A stretch of 64,000 nt of DNA, from positions 308,589,963 through 308,653,962 of the forward strand of contig NC_047084.1 of NCBI RefSeq assembly GCF_902459505.1, read 5' to 3'. Both the position numbers and the translations under genes were made by a program. The notes under the pieces were generated by a model. That model saw only the letters and a list, made by a program, of their open reading frames with translations, had not been told where the DNA came from and did not search any database. How positions within the stretch are numbered: the stretch's first letter is position 1; each line of letters begins with the position of its first letter. Shown here in pieces: positions 12,239 to 23,183 of this stretch. This DNA comes from Geotrypetes seraphini (lineage: Eukaryota > Chordata > Amphibia > Gymnophiona > Dermophiidae).

Positions 12239-12703
12239 ATTTAGATTATTAGTTCAGGCTTCCATTTTATCGATTCTTGATTACTGCAGTATAATATATT
12301 TAGAGCCTCATAAAAATATTTGCTACAGATTGCATTTAATACAAAATACGCTGGTCCGTTTGATTTTTGGGCTGAAAAAGTTTGACCATGTAAGTCCCTT
12401 TTATCAACGGCTGCACTGGCTGCCTTTTGAGGCAAGAATCTTGTTTAAATTTGGTTGTATTTGTTTTAAGGCATTGTTTGGCTTAGCCCCGGAATATCTT
12501 TCCTCACAGTTTAAACTATATAATTTCATTAGGAACACTCGAAAGAATAACATGTTCATGTACCCATCTGTAAAATTTGTTAGATACAAGAAATTTCTAT
12601 GAAAGGACGTTTGCTTTCCAAGCAGGGAAAATGAATTCTTGGTTGAGTTCCCTTATTCCCCAAATTGAATCTTACTATGCTTTTAGAAAGGTGCTAAAGA
12701 CTA

Positions 12704-12887
12704 GGGGCTCCTTTTATCAAGATGCGCTAGCGTTAGCGCGTCGGGCATTTCATCACGCGCCAAACCCCTGCGGCGAGCCAAAAAACTGATGTCTCGTCAA
12801 TGGAGGCGTTAGTGACTAGCGAGGCAGGTGGTTTAACGCGTGGTATTCCGCGCGTTAAACCCCTACCGCAGCTTGATAAAAGGAGCC
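12704..12887. mobile_element. Palindromic MITE with 3-base duplication
   Basis: Inverted ends GGGGCTCCTTTTATCAA / TTGATAAAAGGAGCCC, with CTA on both sides (12701-12703 and 12888-12890). The interior is rich in GCGCTAGCG and CGCGTTAAAC. A 3-base duplication suggests PIF/Harbinger or a relative; the family is not certain. Confidence 0.65.
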
Positions 12888-13083
12888 CTAAATTATTTGA
12901 AAAACTATGAAATCCTATGTATTTTTATTTTTATTGATTATATACTTCACTGAATATACAGTCTTCTTCATGGAAACCGCTCAGAACTTATAGCAAGGCA
13001 GTATATTAGTTTGATACACTGTAAACCGCTTAGGTCAGTAAAATGCAGGAGCGATATATCAAATCTTAAATAAACATAAACAT

Positions 13084-13420
13084 ATTAATAATAATAATAA
13101 CAACTTTATTTTGTATACTGCCATACCCAGAGAGTTCTAGGCGGTTCACAACAATTAATAAGATTACAAACGAAGATAGCATTGGAATTAACAATTTTTG
13201 GAGTGTACAGGTCAATGAAGTTGACAGAATATACAATAGTGCACAATAGGAATATACAGGGAAAAAATACCAGTCAGTGAAGTTAATTGGTTTGGAGGGT
13301 ACAGTAGGAGGGGAAGGTGGAGGTTCATGTGTATTGAAGAAGCGAGAGGGAGTGTTAGGGGTTCTGTCCGTGGAATAAGTGAGTCTTCTGTAAAGACTCA
13401 TATTCAGTGAGGAAAAAAGC
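13084..13420 (-). mobile_element. LINE 3'-tail fragment (L2-like)
   Basis: Begins with AATAATAATAATAAC and TTTATTTTGTATACTGCC, then AGAGAGTTCTAGGCGGTTCA. This is the reverse complement of the 'AACCGCCTAGAACTCT...GTATACAAAATAAAG(TTAT)n' tail seen in L2-type LINEs and also at 49140-49230. Only the 3' untranslated part is present. Confidence 0.55.
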
Positions 13421-13654
13421 TTCATGATGAAGGCAAACTTGGGATGCTTGATCTAGCTTTGCTCCTGAGCGTCTGATCAGTAGCTTCTGCTCATGATCAG
13501 TAAAATCCTCAGATCTTTTCAATGCTGCCTTATTTGCAATTGAACAAGGAGGCAAAGTTATATCCTCTTCAAAGTCTGACATCTGTAACCTAAAAATCAA
13601 AGATTACAATCTGAATCAGATATCTTGGCACAGGTTCAACAATTTTAAAATACC

Positions 13655-13965
13655 TAAGGCCCCCTTTTACGAAGCCGTGTTAGGCTTTTTATTTATCGCC
13701 GTCCACAGCAGTATTAGCTTCGACGCTCATAGGAATTCTCGTAGCAACCAACTGATAAACCCAGCACTGCCTTCACTGGAGAATGAACAGCAAATAAAGC
13801 ACAAAATATAGTGCCAATCACTAACCACCAATCCTTTTTACAAAAACAGAGCGTGTTTTTTTGCGCCAGTAGCGGCTCCGATGCTCACAGGAATACTATG
13901 AGCATCGGAGCTGTTATTGCCACGGCTGGCGCTAAAAACTGCGCTGTGGTTTTGTAAAAGGGGTA
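13655..13965. repeat. Palindromic MITE copies of the CTTTTACAAAG family
   Basis: Two adjacent pieces. The clearer one (about 13833-13965) has ends CCTTTTTACAAAAACAG and TTTTGTAAAAGGGG and a central dyad GCTCCGATGCTCA / TGAGCATCGGAGC (13874-13886 and 13899-13911). The first piece (13655-13740) shows the same start, CCCCCTTTTACGAAGC, without a matching end. Confidence 0.5.
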
Positions 13966-14991
13966 TAAAACTCCCTCACCACCAGAAAAACACATATTAC
14001 AACAATACTGTAGAACCTTGAGAAATCTTTGACAAGCATAAAACTGTTAGAAATACAGTGGTATTCAAATTATTGAACATAAATGCAAATATTGCATGTC
14101 ACACTGCTAAGCATGTCTAACTCTGAGGTGAATTTGAACATTTATGAAAGTGGCATTGGAAAACCAAACTGCATATATCTTATAGAGTAAAATGTTCACT
14201 ATCAAACGGTGTTGCTTTTAGGAAGATATAGGCCAGGGACAGCTCAATCTGCTGCCTGAGATGAGGGATGAGCTGGTGCCCTCCCCTCCCTGAGCATCCA
14301 AAATAGGGGTGGGGCAAGGGCTACCTCAACTATTAGGGAAGACTGGCCAGCTACCGATGACTGCAGCTTCTTAGAGGGTAGTAGCTTCAGTAACACAGTA
14401 AATGACAGCAGAGCCTCACGCACCACTTCTTTCAGACTCAGGTCACCCCTGTTTAAAGCAAAATAATAGATACTGCCAGACAAACTCAAAGACCATGTTT
14501 CTCACCACACATACTTTAAACTGCTTTTCTGCAAAAACACAAATGAGATATAGGATGCTCAAACAACAAGGAGCAAAAAGAGAAGCTCAGTTTAACACAC
14601 CATAATAAAATTAGTTATATGGGAGCTGATATTCTACCTCCCCACAAAGTGCAGATCAAAACTAGAACATTTCTCCATGAAATCACCACTAATTAAAAAA
14701 AAAAAAAAATCCCGAGTTTCATGTTATCTGAGCAATAGCAACACAAAGCTCTCTACTACCAGGCACACTGTGAAATACAAAACCTGTAAAGGGGTTCCAT
14801 ATTTTGTACTGAATACTGAGTACAGTATAATTCATATTCCCCAAATTCCAAATAAAACACTTTATTCTACCTTTGTTTTCTAAATGGTTTCATGTTCTAT
14901 TATGTTGATTCCAGTTACCTGTCTGCTTTTCAGTCTTTCTTCTGTTTCCAGTGGCAGTTTTAAAGTCTCCTCTCTCCTCCTGCCTTGTTCC
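13966..14991. other. Gene-free stretch, nothing identified
   Basis: AT-rich, with a short A run at 14694-14710 and no reading frame with recognisable domains. Confidence 0.35.
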
Positions 14992-14999
14992 CTCTATAC

Positions 15000-15191
15000 C
15001 AGGGGTGTCAAAGTCCCTCCTCGAGGGCCGCAATCCAGTCAGGTTTTCAGGATTTCTCCAATGAATATGCATGAGATATATTATCATACAATGAAAGCAG
15101 TGCATGCAAATAGATCTCATGCATATTCATTGGGGAAATCCTGAAAACCCGACTAGATTGCGGCCCTCGAGGAGGGACTTTGACACCCCTG
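15000..15191. mobile_element. hAT-type palindromic MITE, GGGGTGTCAAAGTCCC family (192 bp)
   Basis: Ends CAGGGGTGTCAAAGTCCCTC and its inverted copy, long complementary arms (CTCGAGGGCCGCAATCCAG) and a centre with ATGAATATGCATGAGAT. The flanks are CTCTATAC (14992-14999) and CTCTATAG (15192-15199), an 8-base duplication with one difference. The same family occurs at 36978-37164. Confidence 0.9.
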
Positions 15192-15199
15192 CTCTATAG

Positions 15200-15563
15200 A
15201 GTACCGGTATGTTTCTGACACTAATTTTTCCTTTTTAGCTCTTTCCATCCTTTTTTGTCCATATCCACTCAAATTTCACCCTACTCACTCCTTTCTACTT
15301 TTCAACTATCAACTTTCCATCTCCTTATCACCCCCTAGCTCTCTCATTTCCCATCTTGCCCCTTCCCCAGCCTCCTATTTCCATTTATCTTTCACCTATT
15401 TCCCATTACCACATTCTGTCCTCTGTACTAGTGCTGCCCGATTCAGGGCAAAAAATTTTGATTCGCTTTCAATGACACAGCTTTTTAAGTTTAAACATTT
15501 TATTTAACATTTTATTTAACCAAGGTAATATCCGAATGAAGAAAATAAGAAACATGGTTCATA
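15200..15563. other. Gene-free stretch, pyrimidine-rich
   Basis: Mostly T/C-rich sequence with no reading frame of interest and no recognised repeat. Confidence 0.3.
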
Positions 15564-15566
15564 GAC

Positions 15567-15991
15567 AAAACTGCGGAAGACAAAGGCGCGCGCCGACAAC
15601 TGAGCGCAAGATGGAGGCGCGTGCTGAAGAAAATGACAGTTTTTAGGGGCTCTGACAGGGGGTTTTGTTGGGGAGTCCCCCCACTTTACTTAATACAGAT
15701 CGCAGCGGCGTTGTGGGTGGTTTGGGGGGTTGTAACCCCCCTCATTATACTGTAAACTTAACTTTTTCCCTGTTTTTAGGGAAAAAGTGAAGTTTTCAGT
15801 AAAATGTGGGGGATTACAACCCCCCAAACCCCCCACAACACCCCCACAACGCGGCGTGATCTGTATAAAGTAAAGTGGGGGGGTTCCCCCCACACACCCC
15901 CGTCGGAGCCCCTAAAAACAGTTATTTTCTTCGGCGCGCGCTTCCGCGCTGCACTCAGTTGTCGGTGCGCACCTTTGTCTTCCGCAGTTTT
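15567..15991. mobile_element. Large palindromic element with 3-base duplication (425 bp)
   Basis: The ends AAAACTGCGGAAGACAAAGG and CCTTTGTCTTCCGCAGTTTT are exact apart from the first interior bases, and complementarity continues almost to the centre: AGTTTTTAGGGGCTC against GAGCCCCTAAAAACAGT, and CCCCCCACTTTACTT against AAGTAAAGTGGGGGG. GAC flanks both ends (15564-15566 and 15992-15994). Arms are GC-rich with GGCGCGCGC; the centre is AT-richer (CTTTTTCCC / GGGAAAAAG). It is a foldback-type MITE. The superfamily is not clear, though a 3-base duplication is used by PIF/Harbinger and CACTA elements. Confidence 0.7.
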
Positions 15992-16011
15992 GACCTGACA
16001 CCAAGAAACAC

Positions 16012-16815
16012 AAGCACTAGCAAGTTAGATGCAAAGTATTCATAAAGGTAAGAAAGAATATGAAGAGAAACTTGCAAAAGAGGCAAAAACTCAATTTTTT
16101 TAGGTACATCAGAAGCAGAAAACCTGTGAGGGAATCTGTGGGACCATTGGATGATCGAGGAGCAAAAGGGGTGCTCAGGGAGGATAAGGCCATAGCGGAG
16201 AGACTGAATGAATTCTTTGCTTCGGTCTTTACGGAAGAAGATGTAATAGATCTACCTGAACCGGAAATGGTCTTCAAGGGTGATGATGCGGAGGAATTGA
16301 AAGAAATCTTGGTGAATCTGGAAGATGTACTAAGCCAACTCGACAAGTTAAAAAGTGATAAATCACCAAGACCAGATGATATACATCCCAGGGTACTAAA
16401 AGAACTCAAACATGAAATTGCTGACCTGCTATTAGTGATCTGTAACCTGTCGCTAAAATCGTCTGTAGTACCTGAAGATTGGAGGGTGGCCAATGTTACG
16501 TCGATTTTTTAAAAGGGTTCCAGGGGAGATCGGGAAATTACAGACCGGTAAGCCTCATTTCAGTGCCGGACAAAATGGTAGAAACAATTATAAAAAATAA
16601 AATTGTGGAACATATAGACAAATATGATTTAATGAGACAGAGTCAGCCGAGGGAGATCTTGCCTCACAAATTTGCTTGACTTCTTTGAAGGTGTGAATAA
16701 ACATGCTGATAAAGGCGAGTTGGTTGATATAGTTTATCTAGATTTTCAGAAAGCTTTTGATAAAGTTCTTCATGATAGGCTCCTGAGAAAATTAAGGTGT
16801 CATGGGATAGATGGC
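16012..16815 (+). mobile_element. CR1/L3-like LINE ORF2 fragment
   Basis: Encodes NFFRYIRSRKPVRESVGPL, NEFFASVFTEED, DKSPRPDDIHPRVLKELKHE, VPEDWRVANVTSIF, then in another frame [17 protein letters not shown] and in a third DIVYLDFQKAFDKVLHDRLL. This is the linker and first half of a CR1-clade reverse transcriptase from a subfamily different from the other CR1 copies here. At least two frameshifts; neither end of the element is present. Confidence 0.8.
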
Positions 16816-17137
16816 AAGCAGAACTTCCCCCGCACTGGAGAACACTGGTGCAATGAAACCTGCAAAACCAGTGAAAAATACCAAAAATAATAAAGAAATA
16901 TACAGAGCAGATCAGAAAGACACTGTCTGGCTCATGTACATTAGAAAAAAACTGAAGGGGGCAGCAGAACCTTCTGGAGGAGGAGTTGAAAACATAGAAT
17001 GGATTCCTTTTGCATGGCTTGTCCAGAATGACACATCTATTGCACTAGAAAACACTTTAGTTAGGCACCTGCAGGCGTGATAACTTTCAACGACCTTTTA
17101 GAGAATCCAAGCCTATGGGAGTAATTCTACACTTACG
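16816..17137. other. Gene-free stretch, unidentified
   Basis: No gene recognised. The end (TATTGCACTAGAAAACAC) resembles 5073-5090, hinting at an unnamed shared repeat. Confidence 0.3.
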
Positions 17138-17243
17138 GCCTCTTTTACAAAGCCGTGCTAGCGGCTGCCATGCGCTAACAGCCCCGAAGCCCATAAGCCC
17201 AAAGGGCTTCGGGGCTGTTGCCACGCAGCTTTATAAAAGAGGC
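17138..17243. mobile_element. Short palindromic MITE (CTTTTACAAAG family)
   Basis: Ends GCCTCTTTTACAAAGC and CTTTATAAAAGAGGC; interior dyad GCCCCGAAGCCCATA...GGGCTTCGGGGC. About 106 bases. No clear target duplication was seen. Confidence 0.6.
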
Positions 17244-17558
17244 AGTTAATGCCAAGATGTAGGCACCACAATGGGATGTGCTTAGCACCAATTCTATAAC
17301 AGCATTTAAGTAATGGTATTATAGAATGCTAGTGCAAAACTGCATTGGCATGCCAAAATGTAGACATTCCCACTCAATGACAGGTGTACATTGCCATGCT
17401 TAAGTGTACTATGCAATACGTGCAACTGATAGTATTCTTTAAGTTGCATGTGTTGCTCGGAGACTCACCTACAGCCTGCCCATGCTCATGTTATATGTTC
17501 CCCCTTGTAGTTATGTGCTTACCCAAAATTACGCCCAACTTGGAGTGTCATTTATGTA

Positions 17559-20500
17559 TGTCAAATAATATTTTATTGATGACAAATCCAGATCAAACCA
17601 ACAAATCCATACTACACTGCAGAAATACATACAAAGATAACAAGCAAGGAATAGTATACAACAAAGAGTATACAACAATATCAGCAACTCATTTCTTAGT
17701 ATTGCAATGGAAAGTGAAACGACACAAAAATCCATACGAAAAAGGAGATTATCGCTGAAAAATAGCTGGAAAGCGATGACCACAAATGCTCGCAGTCTAA
17801 GCAACAAAGTTCATGATCTGCAAGCCCTGATATTAGAGGCAGATCTAGATATTGTTGCTATCACAGAGACATGGTTCAGTGAATCACATGGATGGGATGC
17901 AAACATACCGGGATATAATCTTTTTAGGAAGGACAGAGATGGTCATAAAGGTGGAGGAGTAGCTCTCTATGTAAAGATCAATATCCAAGCGACCGAAATG
18001 CAAGGGACCTGGGGAGAGGAAGAAGCGATATGGATTGCTCTGAAAAGAGAAGATGGAACTTCTATCTACGTGGGTGTAGTCTACAGACCTCCGACTCAAT
18101 CGCAGCAAATTAATAAGGATCTGATTGTGGATATCCAAAAGTTTGGAAGGAAAGAGGAGGTTCTGCTGTTGGGAGATTTCAACCTGCCGGATGCGGACTG
18201 GAATGTTCCGTCTGCGGAATCGGAAAGAAGTAGGGAGATTGTGGATGCCTTTCAAGAGGCTCTGCTCAGACAAATGGTGACGAAACCCACAAGGGAAAAA
18301 GCGATATTGGATCTGGTCCTCACAAATGGAGAGAGTATCTCTAATGTTCGAGTGGGTGCTCACCTGGGTAGTAGCGATCATCAAACGGTTTGGTTTGATA
18401 TAACGGCTAAAGTGGAGAGCGGCCGCACGATACTTAAAGTCCTAGATTTCAAACTTACGGACTTTAATGCAATGGGAAAGTACCTGAAGAAAGAGCTGTT
18501 AGGATGGGAGGACATAAGAGAAGTGGAAAGACAGTGGTCTAAGCTGAAAGGAGCGATAAAAATGGCTACGGACCTTTATGTGAAGAAAATCAATAAAAAC
18601 AAGAGAAAAAGGAAGCCGATATGGTTCTCCAACCTAGTGGCTGAGAAAATAAAGGCGAAAGAGTTGGCGTTCATGAAATATAAAAAAACCCAAGAAGAGG
18701 AGAGCAGAAAGGACTACAGGGTAAAACTGAAAGAAGCCAAGAGAGAGATACGTTTGGCGAAGGCACAGGCGGAAGAACAAATGGCTAAAAATGTAAAAAA
18801 GGGAGATAAAAATTTTTTCAGATATATTAGTGAAAGGAGGAAGATAAAAAATGGAATTGCTAGGCTAAAAGATGCTGGGAACAAATATGTGGAGAGTGAT
18901 GAGGAGAAAGCAAATGTGCTAAACAAATACTTCTGTTCTGTGTTCACAGAAGAAAATCCTGGAGAAGGACCGAGATTGTCTGGCAAAGTTACACGAGAAA
19001 ATGGAGTAGATTCTGCGCCGTTCACGGAGGAAGGTGTTTATGAGCAACTTGAAAAACTGAAGGTGGACAAAGCGATGGGACCAGACGGGATCCATCCCAG
19101 GATACTAAGGGAGCTCAGAGAGGTTCTGGCGAGTCCTATTAAAGACTTGTTCAACAAATCTCTGGAGACGGGAGTGATTCCTGGGGATTGGAGGAGAGCG
19201 GATGTGGTCCCTATTCATAAAAGTGGTCACAGGGATGAAGCAGGAAACTACAGGCCGGTGAGCCTCACTTCAGTTGTTGGAAAAATAATGGAAGTGTTGC
19301 TGAAAGAAAGGATAGTGTATTTCCTTGAATCTAATGGGTTACAGGATCCGAGGCAACATCGCTTTACAAAAGGTAAATCGTGCCAAACGAACCTGATTGA
19401 ATTTTTTGATTGGGTGACCAGAGAGCTGGATCGAGGACATATGCTAGATGTAATTTACTTGGATTTCAGCAAAGCCTTTGATACAGTTCCTCATAGGAGG
19501 CTGTTGAACAAACTTGAAGGGCTGAAGTTAGGACCCAAAGTGGTGAACTGGGTCAGAAACTGGCTGTCGGACAGGCGCCAGAGGGTGGTGGTTAATGGAA
19601 GTCGCTCGAAGGAAGGAAAGGTGACTAGTGGAGTCCCTCAGGGTTCGGTGCTGGGGCCAATCCTGTTCAATATGTATGTAAGTGACATTGCTGAAGGGTT
19701 AGAAGGAAAAGTGTGCCTTTTTGTAGATGATACCAAGATTTGTAACAGAGTAGACACCGAAGAGGGAGTGGAGAATATGAAAAAGGATCTGCAAAAGTTA
19801 GAGGAATGGTCTAATGCCTGGCAATTAAAATTCAATGCAAAGAAATGCAGAGTATTGCATTTGGGGATTAATAATAGGAAGGAACCGTATATGCTGGGAG
19901 GAGAGAAGCTGATATGCACGGACGGGGAGAGGGACCTTGGGGTGATAGTGTCCGAAGATCTAAAGGCAAAAAAACAGTGTGACAAGGCAGTGGCTGCTGC
20001 CAGAAGGATTCTGGGCTGTATAAAGAGAGGCGTAGTCAGTAGAAGGAAGAAGGTGTTGATGCCCCTGTACAGGTCATTGGTGAGGCCCCACTTGGAGTAT
20101 TGTGTTCAGTTTTGGAGACCGTATCTGGCGAAAGACGTAAGAAGACTTGAGGCGGTCCAGAGGAGGGCGACGAAAATGATAGGAGGCTTGCGCCAGAAGA
20201 CGTATGAAGAGAAACTGGAAGCCCTGAATATGTATACCCTAGAGGAAAGGAGAGACAGGGGAGATATGATTCAGACGTTCAAATACTTGAAGGGTATTAA
20301 CGTAGAACAAAATCTTTGCCAGAGAAAGGAAAATGGTAAAAACCAGAGGACATAATTTGAGGTTGAGGGGAGGTAGATTCAGGGGCAATGTTAGGAAATT
20401 CTACTTTACGGAGAGGGTGGTGGATGCCTGGAATGCGCTCCCGAGAGAGGTGGTGGAGAGTAAAACTGTGACTGAGTTCAAAGAAGCGTGGGATGAACAC

Positions 20501-20944
20501 AGAAGATTTAGAATCAGAAAATAAAATTAAATATTGAACTAGGCCAGTTACTGGGCAGACTTGCACGGTCTGTGTCTGTGTATGGCCGTTTGGTGGAGGA
20601 TGGGCAGGGGAGGGCTTCAATGGCTGGGAGGGTGTAGATGGGCTGGAGTAAGTCTTAACAGAGATTTTGGCAGTTGGAACCCAAGCACAGTACAGGGTAA
20701 AGCTTTGGATTCTTGCCCAGAAATAGCTAAGAAGAAAAAAAAAAAAAAAAATTTAAATTGAATCAGGTTGGGCAGACTGGATGGACCATTCGGATCTTTA
20801 TCTGCCGTCATCTACTATGTTACTATGTTACTAGGTAGTCATCAAGAATTTTCATATGGTGAGTGCCCCCCTCCCCACACCCCCAAACAAAGAGACCCCT
20901 CTCCCACCAGCAAACACAAGGCGGTGGAACAGGCCTATAACAAT
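17559..20944 (+). mobile_element. Nearly intact CR1 LINE with 16-base duplication and 3' extra sequence
   Basis: A CR1 element flanked by an exact 16-base repeat, GAGTGTCATTTATGTA (17543-17558 and 20945-20960). It contains a short stretch from the ORF1-ORF2 gap, the whole ORF2 (17707-20524), a 3' untranslated region with an A run at about 20735-20751, and a CR1 terminus ending TCTACTATGTTACTATGTTA near 20830. About 115 bases that do not look like CR1 lie between this terminus and the right-hand repeat, as if read-through transcription had carried downstream flank along. Strong conservation and a single frameshift suggest a young insertion. Confidence 0.85.
17707..20524 (+). CDS. CR1 ORF2: AP endonuclease and reverse transcriptase (one frameshift)
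   Basis: The ATG at 17707 opens 882 codons without a stop. Residues 20-230 form the endonuclease ([49 protein letters not shown]). A basic linker follows (about 290-400), then the reverse transcriptase from about 440 to 720: [68 protein letters not shown] and the catalytic box LFVDDTKI. The C-terminal block [19 protein letters not shown] ends it. Near 20335, in a run of A after GGT, the frame shifts: the expected tail ([19 protein letters not shown] ... [16 protein letters not shown]) continues in another frame to the stop at 20522. Target-primed reverse transcription is the known role. With this one lesion the product would lose about 60 C-terminal residues. Confidence 0.88.
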
Positions 20945-21049
20945 GAGTGTCATTTATGTAATAGAATTCAGTGCACATTTTGGGGGATTCCCAAATTCAT
21001 TATTTATTCATTCAATTTTCTATACCGCTCAGAACAGTTTACTTCGACA

Positions 21050-21237
21050 TTATAGGGGAAAACACCCTCCAAGGATTCAAGACAAAGTTAGACAAGTTCC
21101 TGCTGAACCAGAACGTACACAGGTAAGGCTAGTCTCAGTTAGGGCACTGGTCTTTGACCTAAGGGCTGCCGCGTGAGTGGACTGCTGGGCACGATGGACC
21201 ACTGGTCTGACCCAGCAGCAGCAATTCTTATGCTCTT
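21050..21237 (+). mobile_element. CR1 3'-end fragment
   Basis: Contains AAACACCCTCCAAGGATTCA, AAGTTAGACAAGTTCCTGCT, GGGCACGATGGACCACTGGT and ends CAGCAATTCTTATGCTCTTA. The same end is seen at 57830-58235 and, in reverse, at 47398-47447. Confidence 0.75.
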
Positions 21238-21699
21238 ATTTACTGAATCTAGTCCTGTGTGACTTTGGCTTATACTTTATAGAATAGAGGCTCAGTGTAA
21301 ATTTTTTTTGCCACTATTTAGAACCCCCTCCCCCCCCCCCCCCCAGTAACTTTGGTGTGAACTTTATAGAACAGCAACTAGTACTTACATACATAAATGT
21401 CAATTATTAGCATCAAATTATAAAATAAAGGGGAATGTTTTATGAAATCATGCAGTTCACTAGCAGAGATGCCAAGTTACCCAGTTCGAGGATGCAGACT
21501 TTGAGCAGTCCTGGATTTCTGACCACCCCGTCCTTGTGCATTGTGGGTCTTGCAGCACTGCTTTGAATGGGCAAAATCAGGCACTACCGGGGACTGGCCA
21601 ATGTTTCCAGCCTGGAACCGGGTAACTTGGCATTTATGCACTCGTCGATTTTAGAAACACTTACTTAGAACATGTAAAGCGCTGCTCTGCATTCTCCCT
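21238..21699. other. Gene-free stretch upstream of FAM241A
   Basis: Contains a C run at 21330-21344 and short A/T-rich sequence. No gene or named repeat recognised. Confidence 0.3.
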
Positions 21700-22098
21700 T
21701 ATTAAAATTTGCCCTTAAACAGCAAAGACCCTCCTAGAGCTGTCCTAATTTCAAGGCCTCACCCAACACTTCCGCTTTCTTTCGGCTGCCAACCCCTTGC
21801 GACGCCAAAAGCGCAGGCAGCGGCCCCTAACCAAACGCACGTGACGTCACAGGCGCTCCTGTGCTGCCGGAGGGGAGGGGGAGGTAGCAGGAGCTAGTCG
21901 GCTGAGGGGACCCAGCGAGCGAGTCGCGAGGAAACCGAGTGGCGCGTGCTAGGTTTTGTTGCCGCCTCCAGCCTCAGCCGCTGTTAGCTAAACTAGAGCA
22001 GGGCGCGCGGCCGCAGGCTCGTGGGAAGGTAGCAGGAGGAGCGCGAGGTGTGGCGGTGATTAGCGGTACAGGATCCTGTTAACACCAAGAGCGCAGAG
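21700..22098 (+). promoter_or_regulatory. FAM241A: FAM241A CpG-rich promoter and 5' UTR
   Basis: CpG density rises sharply here compared with the flanks (GGCGCGTGC, GGGCGCGCGGCCGCAGG). At 21838-21849 an E-box CACGTG overlaps a full CRE, TGACGTCA (21842-21849), giving the composite CACGTGACGTCAC. G-rich GGAGGGGAGGGGG boxes at about 21868-21885 could bind Sp1-type factors. No TATA box is evident. The 5' UTR start is not marked in the sequence, and the start codon follows at 22099. Confidence 0.6.
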
Positions 22099-22248
22099 AT
22101 GTGCTCCTCCACGGAAGAGCTGCTGAGGTACCGGAGGGCGTGGGAATCTAGCGGCGGGGAAAAAGAGAAGGACGACGATGACGATAAGGGGAAGTGGCAG
22201 CGACTTGAGCCTCTTGGAAACTACGGGAGTGATCCGGAGAGGGAGCAG
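22099..22248 (+). CDS. FAM241A: FAM241A exon 1 (residues 1-50)
   Basis: First coding exon of FAM241A (C4orf32 in human), a small membrane protein. It opens MCSSTEELLRYRRAWESS, matching the MCSAGELLR start I recall for the human protein, and continues through an acidic-basic stretch (EKEKDDDDDKGKWQ) to DPEREQ. The donor is CAG|GTTAGT at 22248/22249, in phase 0. The ATG is in a CpG-rich context and its frame runs uninterrupted to the donor. The exon encodes the predicted disordered, cytosol-facing N-terminal part; the conserved membrane domain is in exon 2, 7.1 kb downstream. Confidence 0.88.
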
Positions 22249-22348
22249 GTTAGTAAGAAACTCGCGTCTGATTTATTTTAACCACCCCCTCCAATTTCAT
22301 AAATGTAAAAGCATTCAGACATAAACTGACAATGTGTCTCTTTTAATT

Positions 22349-22380
<32 letters not shown>

Positions 22381-23183
22381 GAGCTGTCACCCACATTGGC
22401 CTAATTGAGTTACAGTTATGACGGTGTCCTGTTTTAGTAGAGCAGTTAATAGATACATGTGCATGTTCTAATTACAGTACCTTCATATCGGTCTCTGTTA
22501 TGGATCAAATGGAATGTTGATAAAGCTATCACTGACAAGAGAACTGTGCTGAAGTTAGCCTTTTTCAATTAATAGTTTACAAACTTTGCTTTTATTAAAA
22601 TGCTAGCCATTTTCTAAGGCATGGACATTCTTGTTAGCCAATATTATATAGTTTGATAATTCTCTGTAGTCATAGTGCATGTCCTTGCTTTTGACTCGGG
22701 CAGCTACCAGTGCAGTCATCTGTCTCGTGAGAGTACTTTTAATTGAATAAACCACCTGCTTCTCTTCCTGAGCAGTTTTGCTGAGGAGCTTAGCTAAATC
22801 TTATGTTGAAGGATATCTTCCCACACAAAGTGTGTGAATGCTTCAGAATTCAGCCTGGAAAAATGTAACTGGCTAGTTTTGGGACAGCTTTTGTGTGTTT
22901 GGTATTGCCTGCAGCATGTTAGGTGATTACTACAAAAAAATAATATTGGCAGGCAGTCTTAAATCAGGCTCTTTTTTAGATTCGCTAAATTTTGTCACTT
23001 TGTAAATTTAGGTGTTAAATAACTAGTCAGAGTGACAACATCTTTTTAAAAGCCGAATTTTAACAGTGACTTTCACACAGTTAATGTATTTTTTGCACTA
23101 TAAGACACACCTGACCATAAGACGCACCTAGGTTTAGAGGAGGAAAACAAGGAAAAAATATTGTGAGCCAAATGGTGTACTAA

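Larger units (their letters stand above)
11973..13078 (+). mobile_element. L2-like LINE 3' part (interrupted)
   Basis: The second half of the L2 begun at 9300. The frame reads SILSILDYCSIIYLEPHKN, then HLIQNTLVRLIFGLKK, FDHVSPFYQRLHWLPFEAR and FKALFGLAPEYLS, the conserved C-terminal L2 block. The tail gives TGTAAACCGCTTAGGTCAG and an A/T-rich end near 13078. It hosts two later insertions, a hAT MITE at 12043-12238 and a palindromic MITE at 12704-12887. Confidence 0.75.

Noticed and set aside
21709-21897. Upstream 62-codon frame in the FAM241A promoter
   Set aside because: Lies in CpG-island sequence, shares no similarity to known proteins that I recognise, and does not splice to exon 2.
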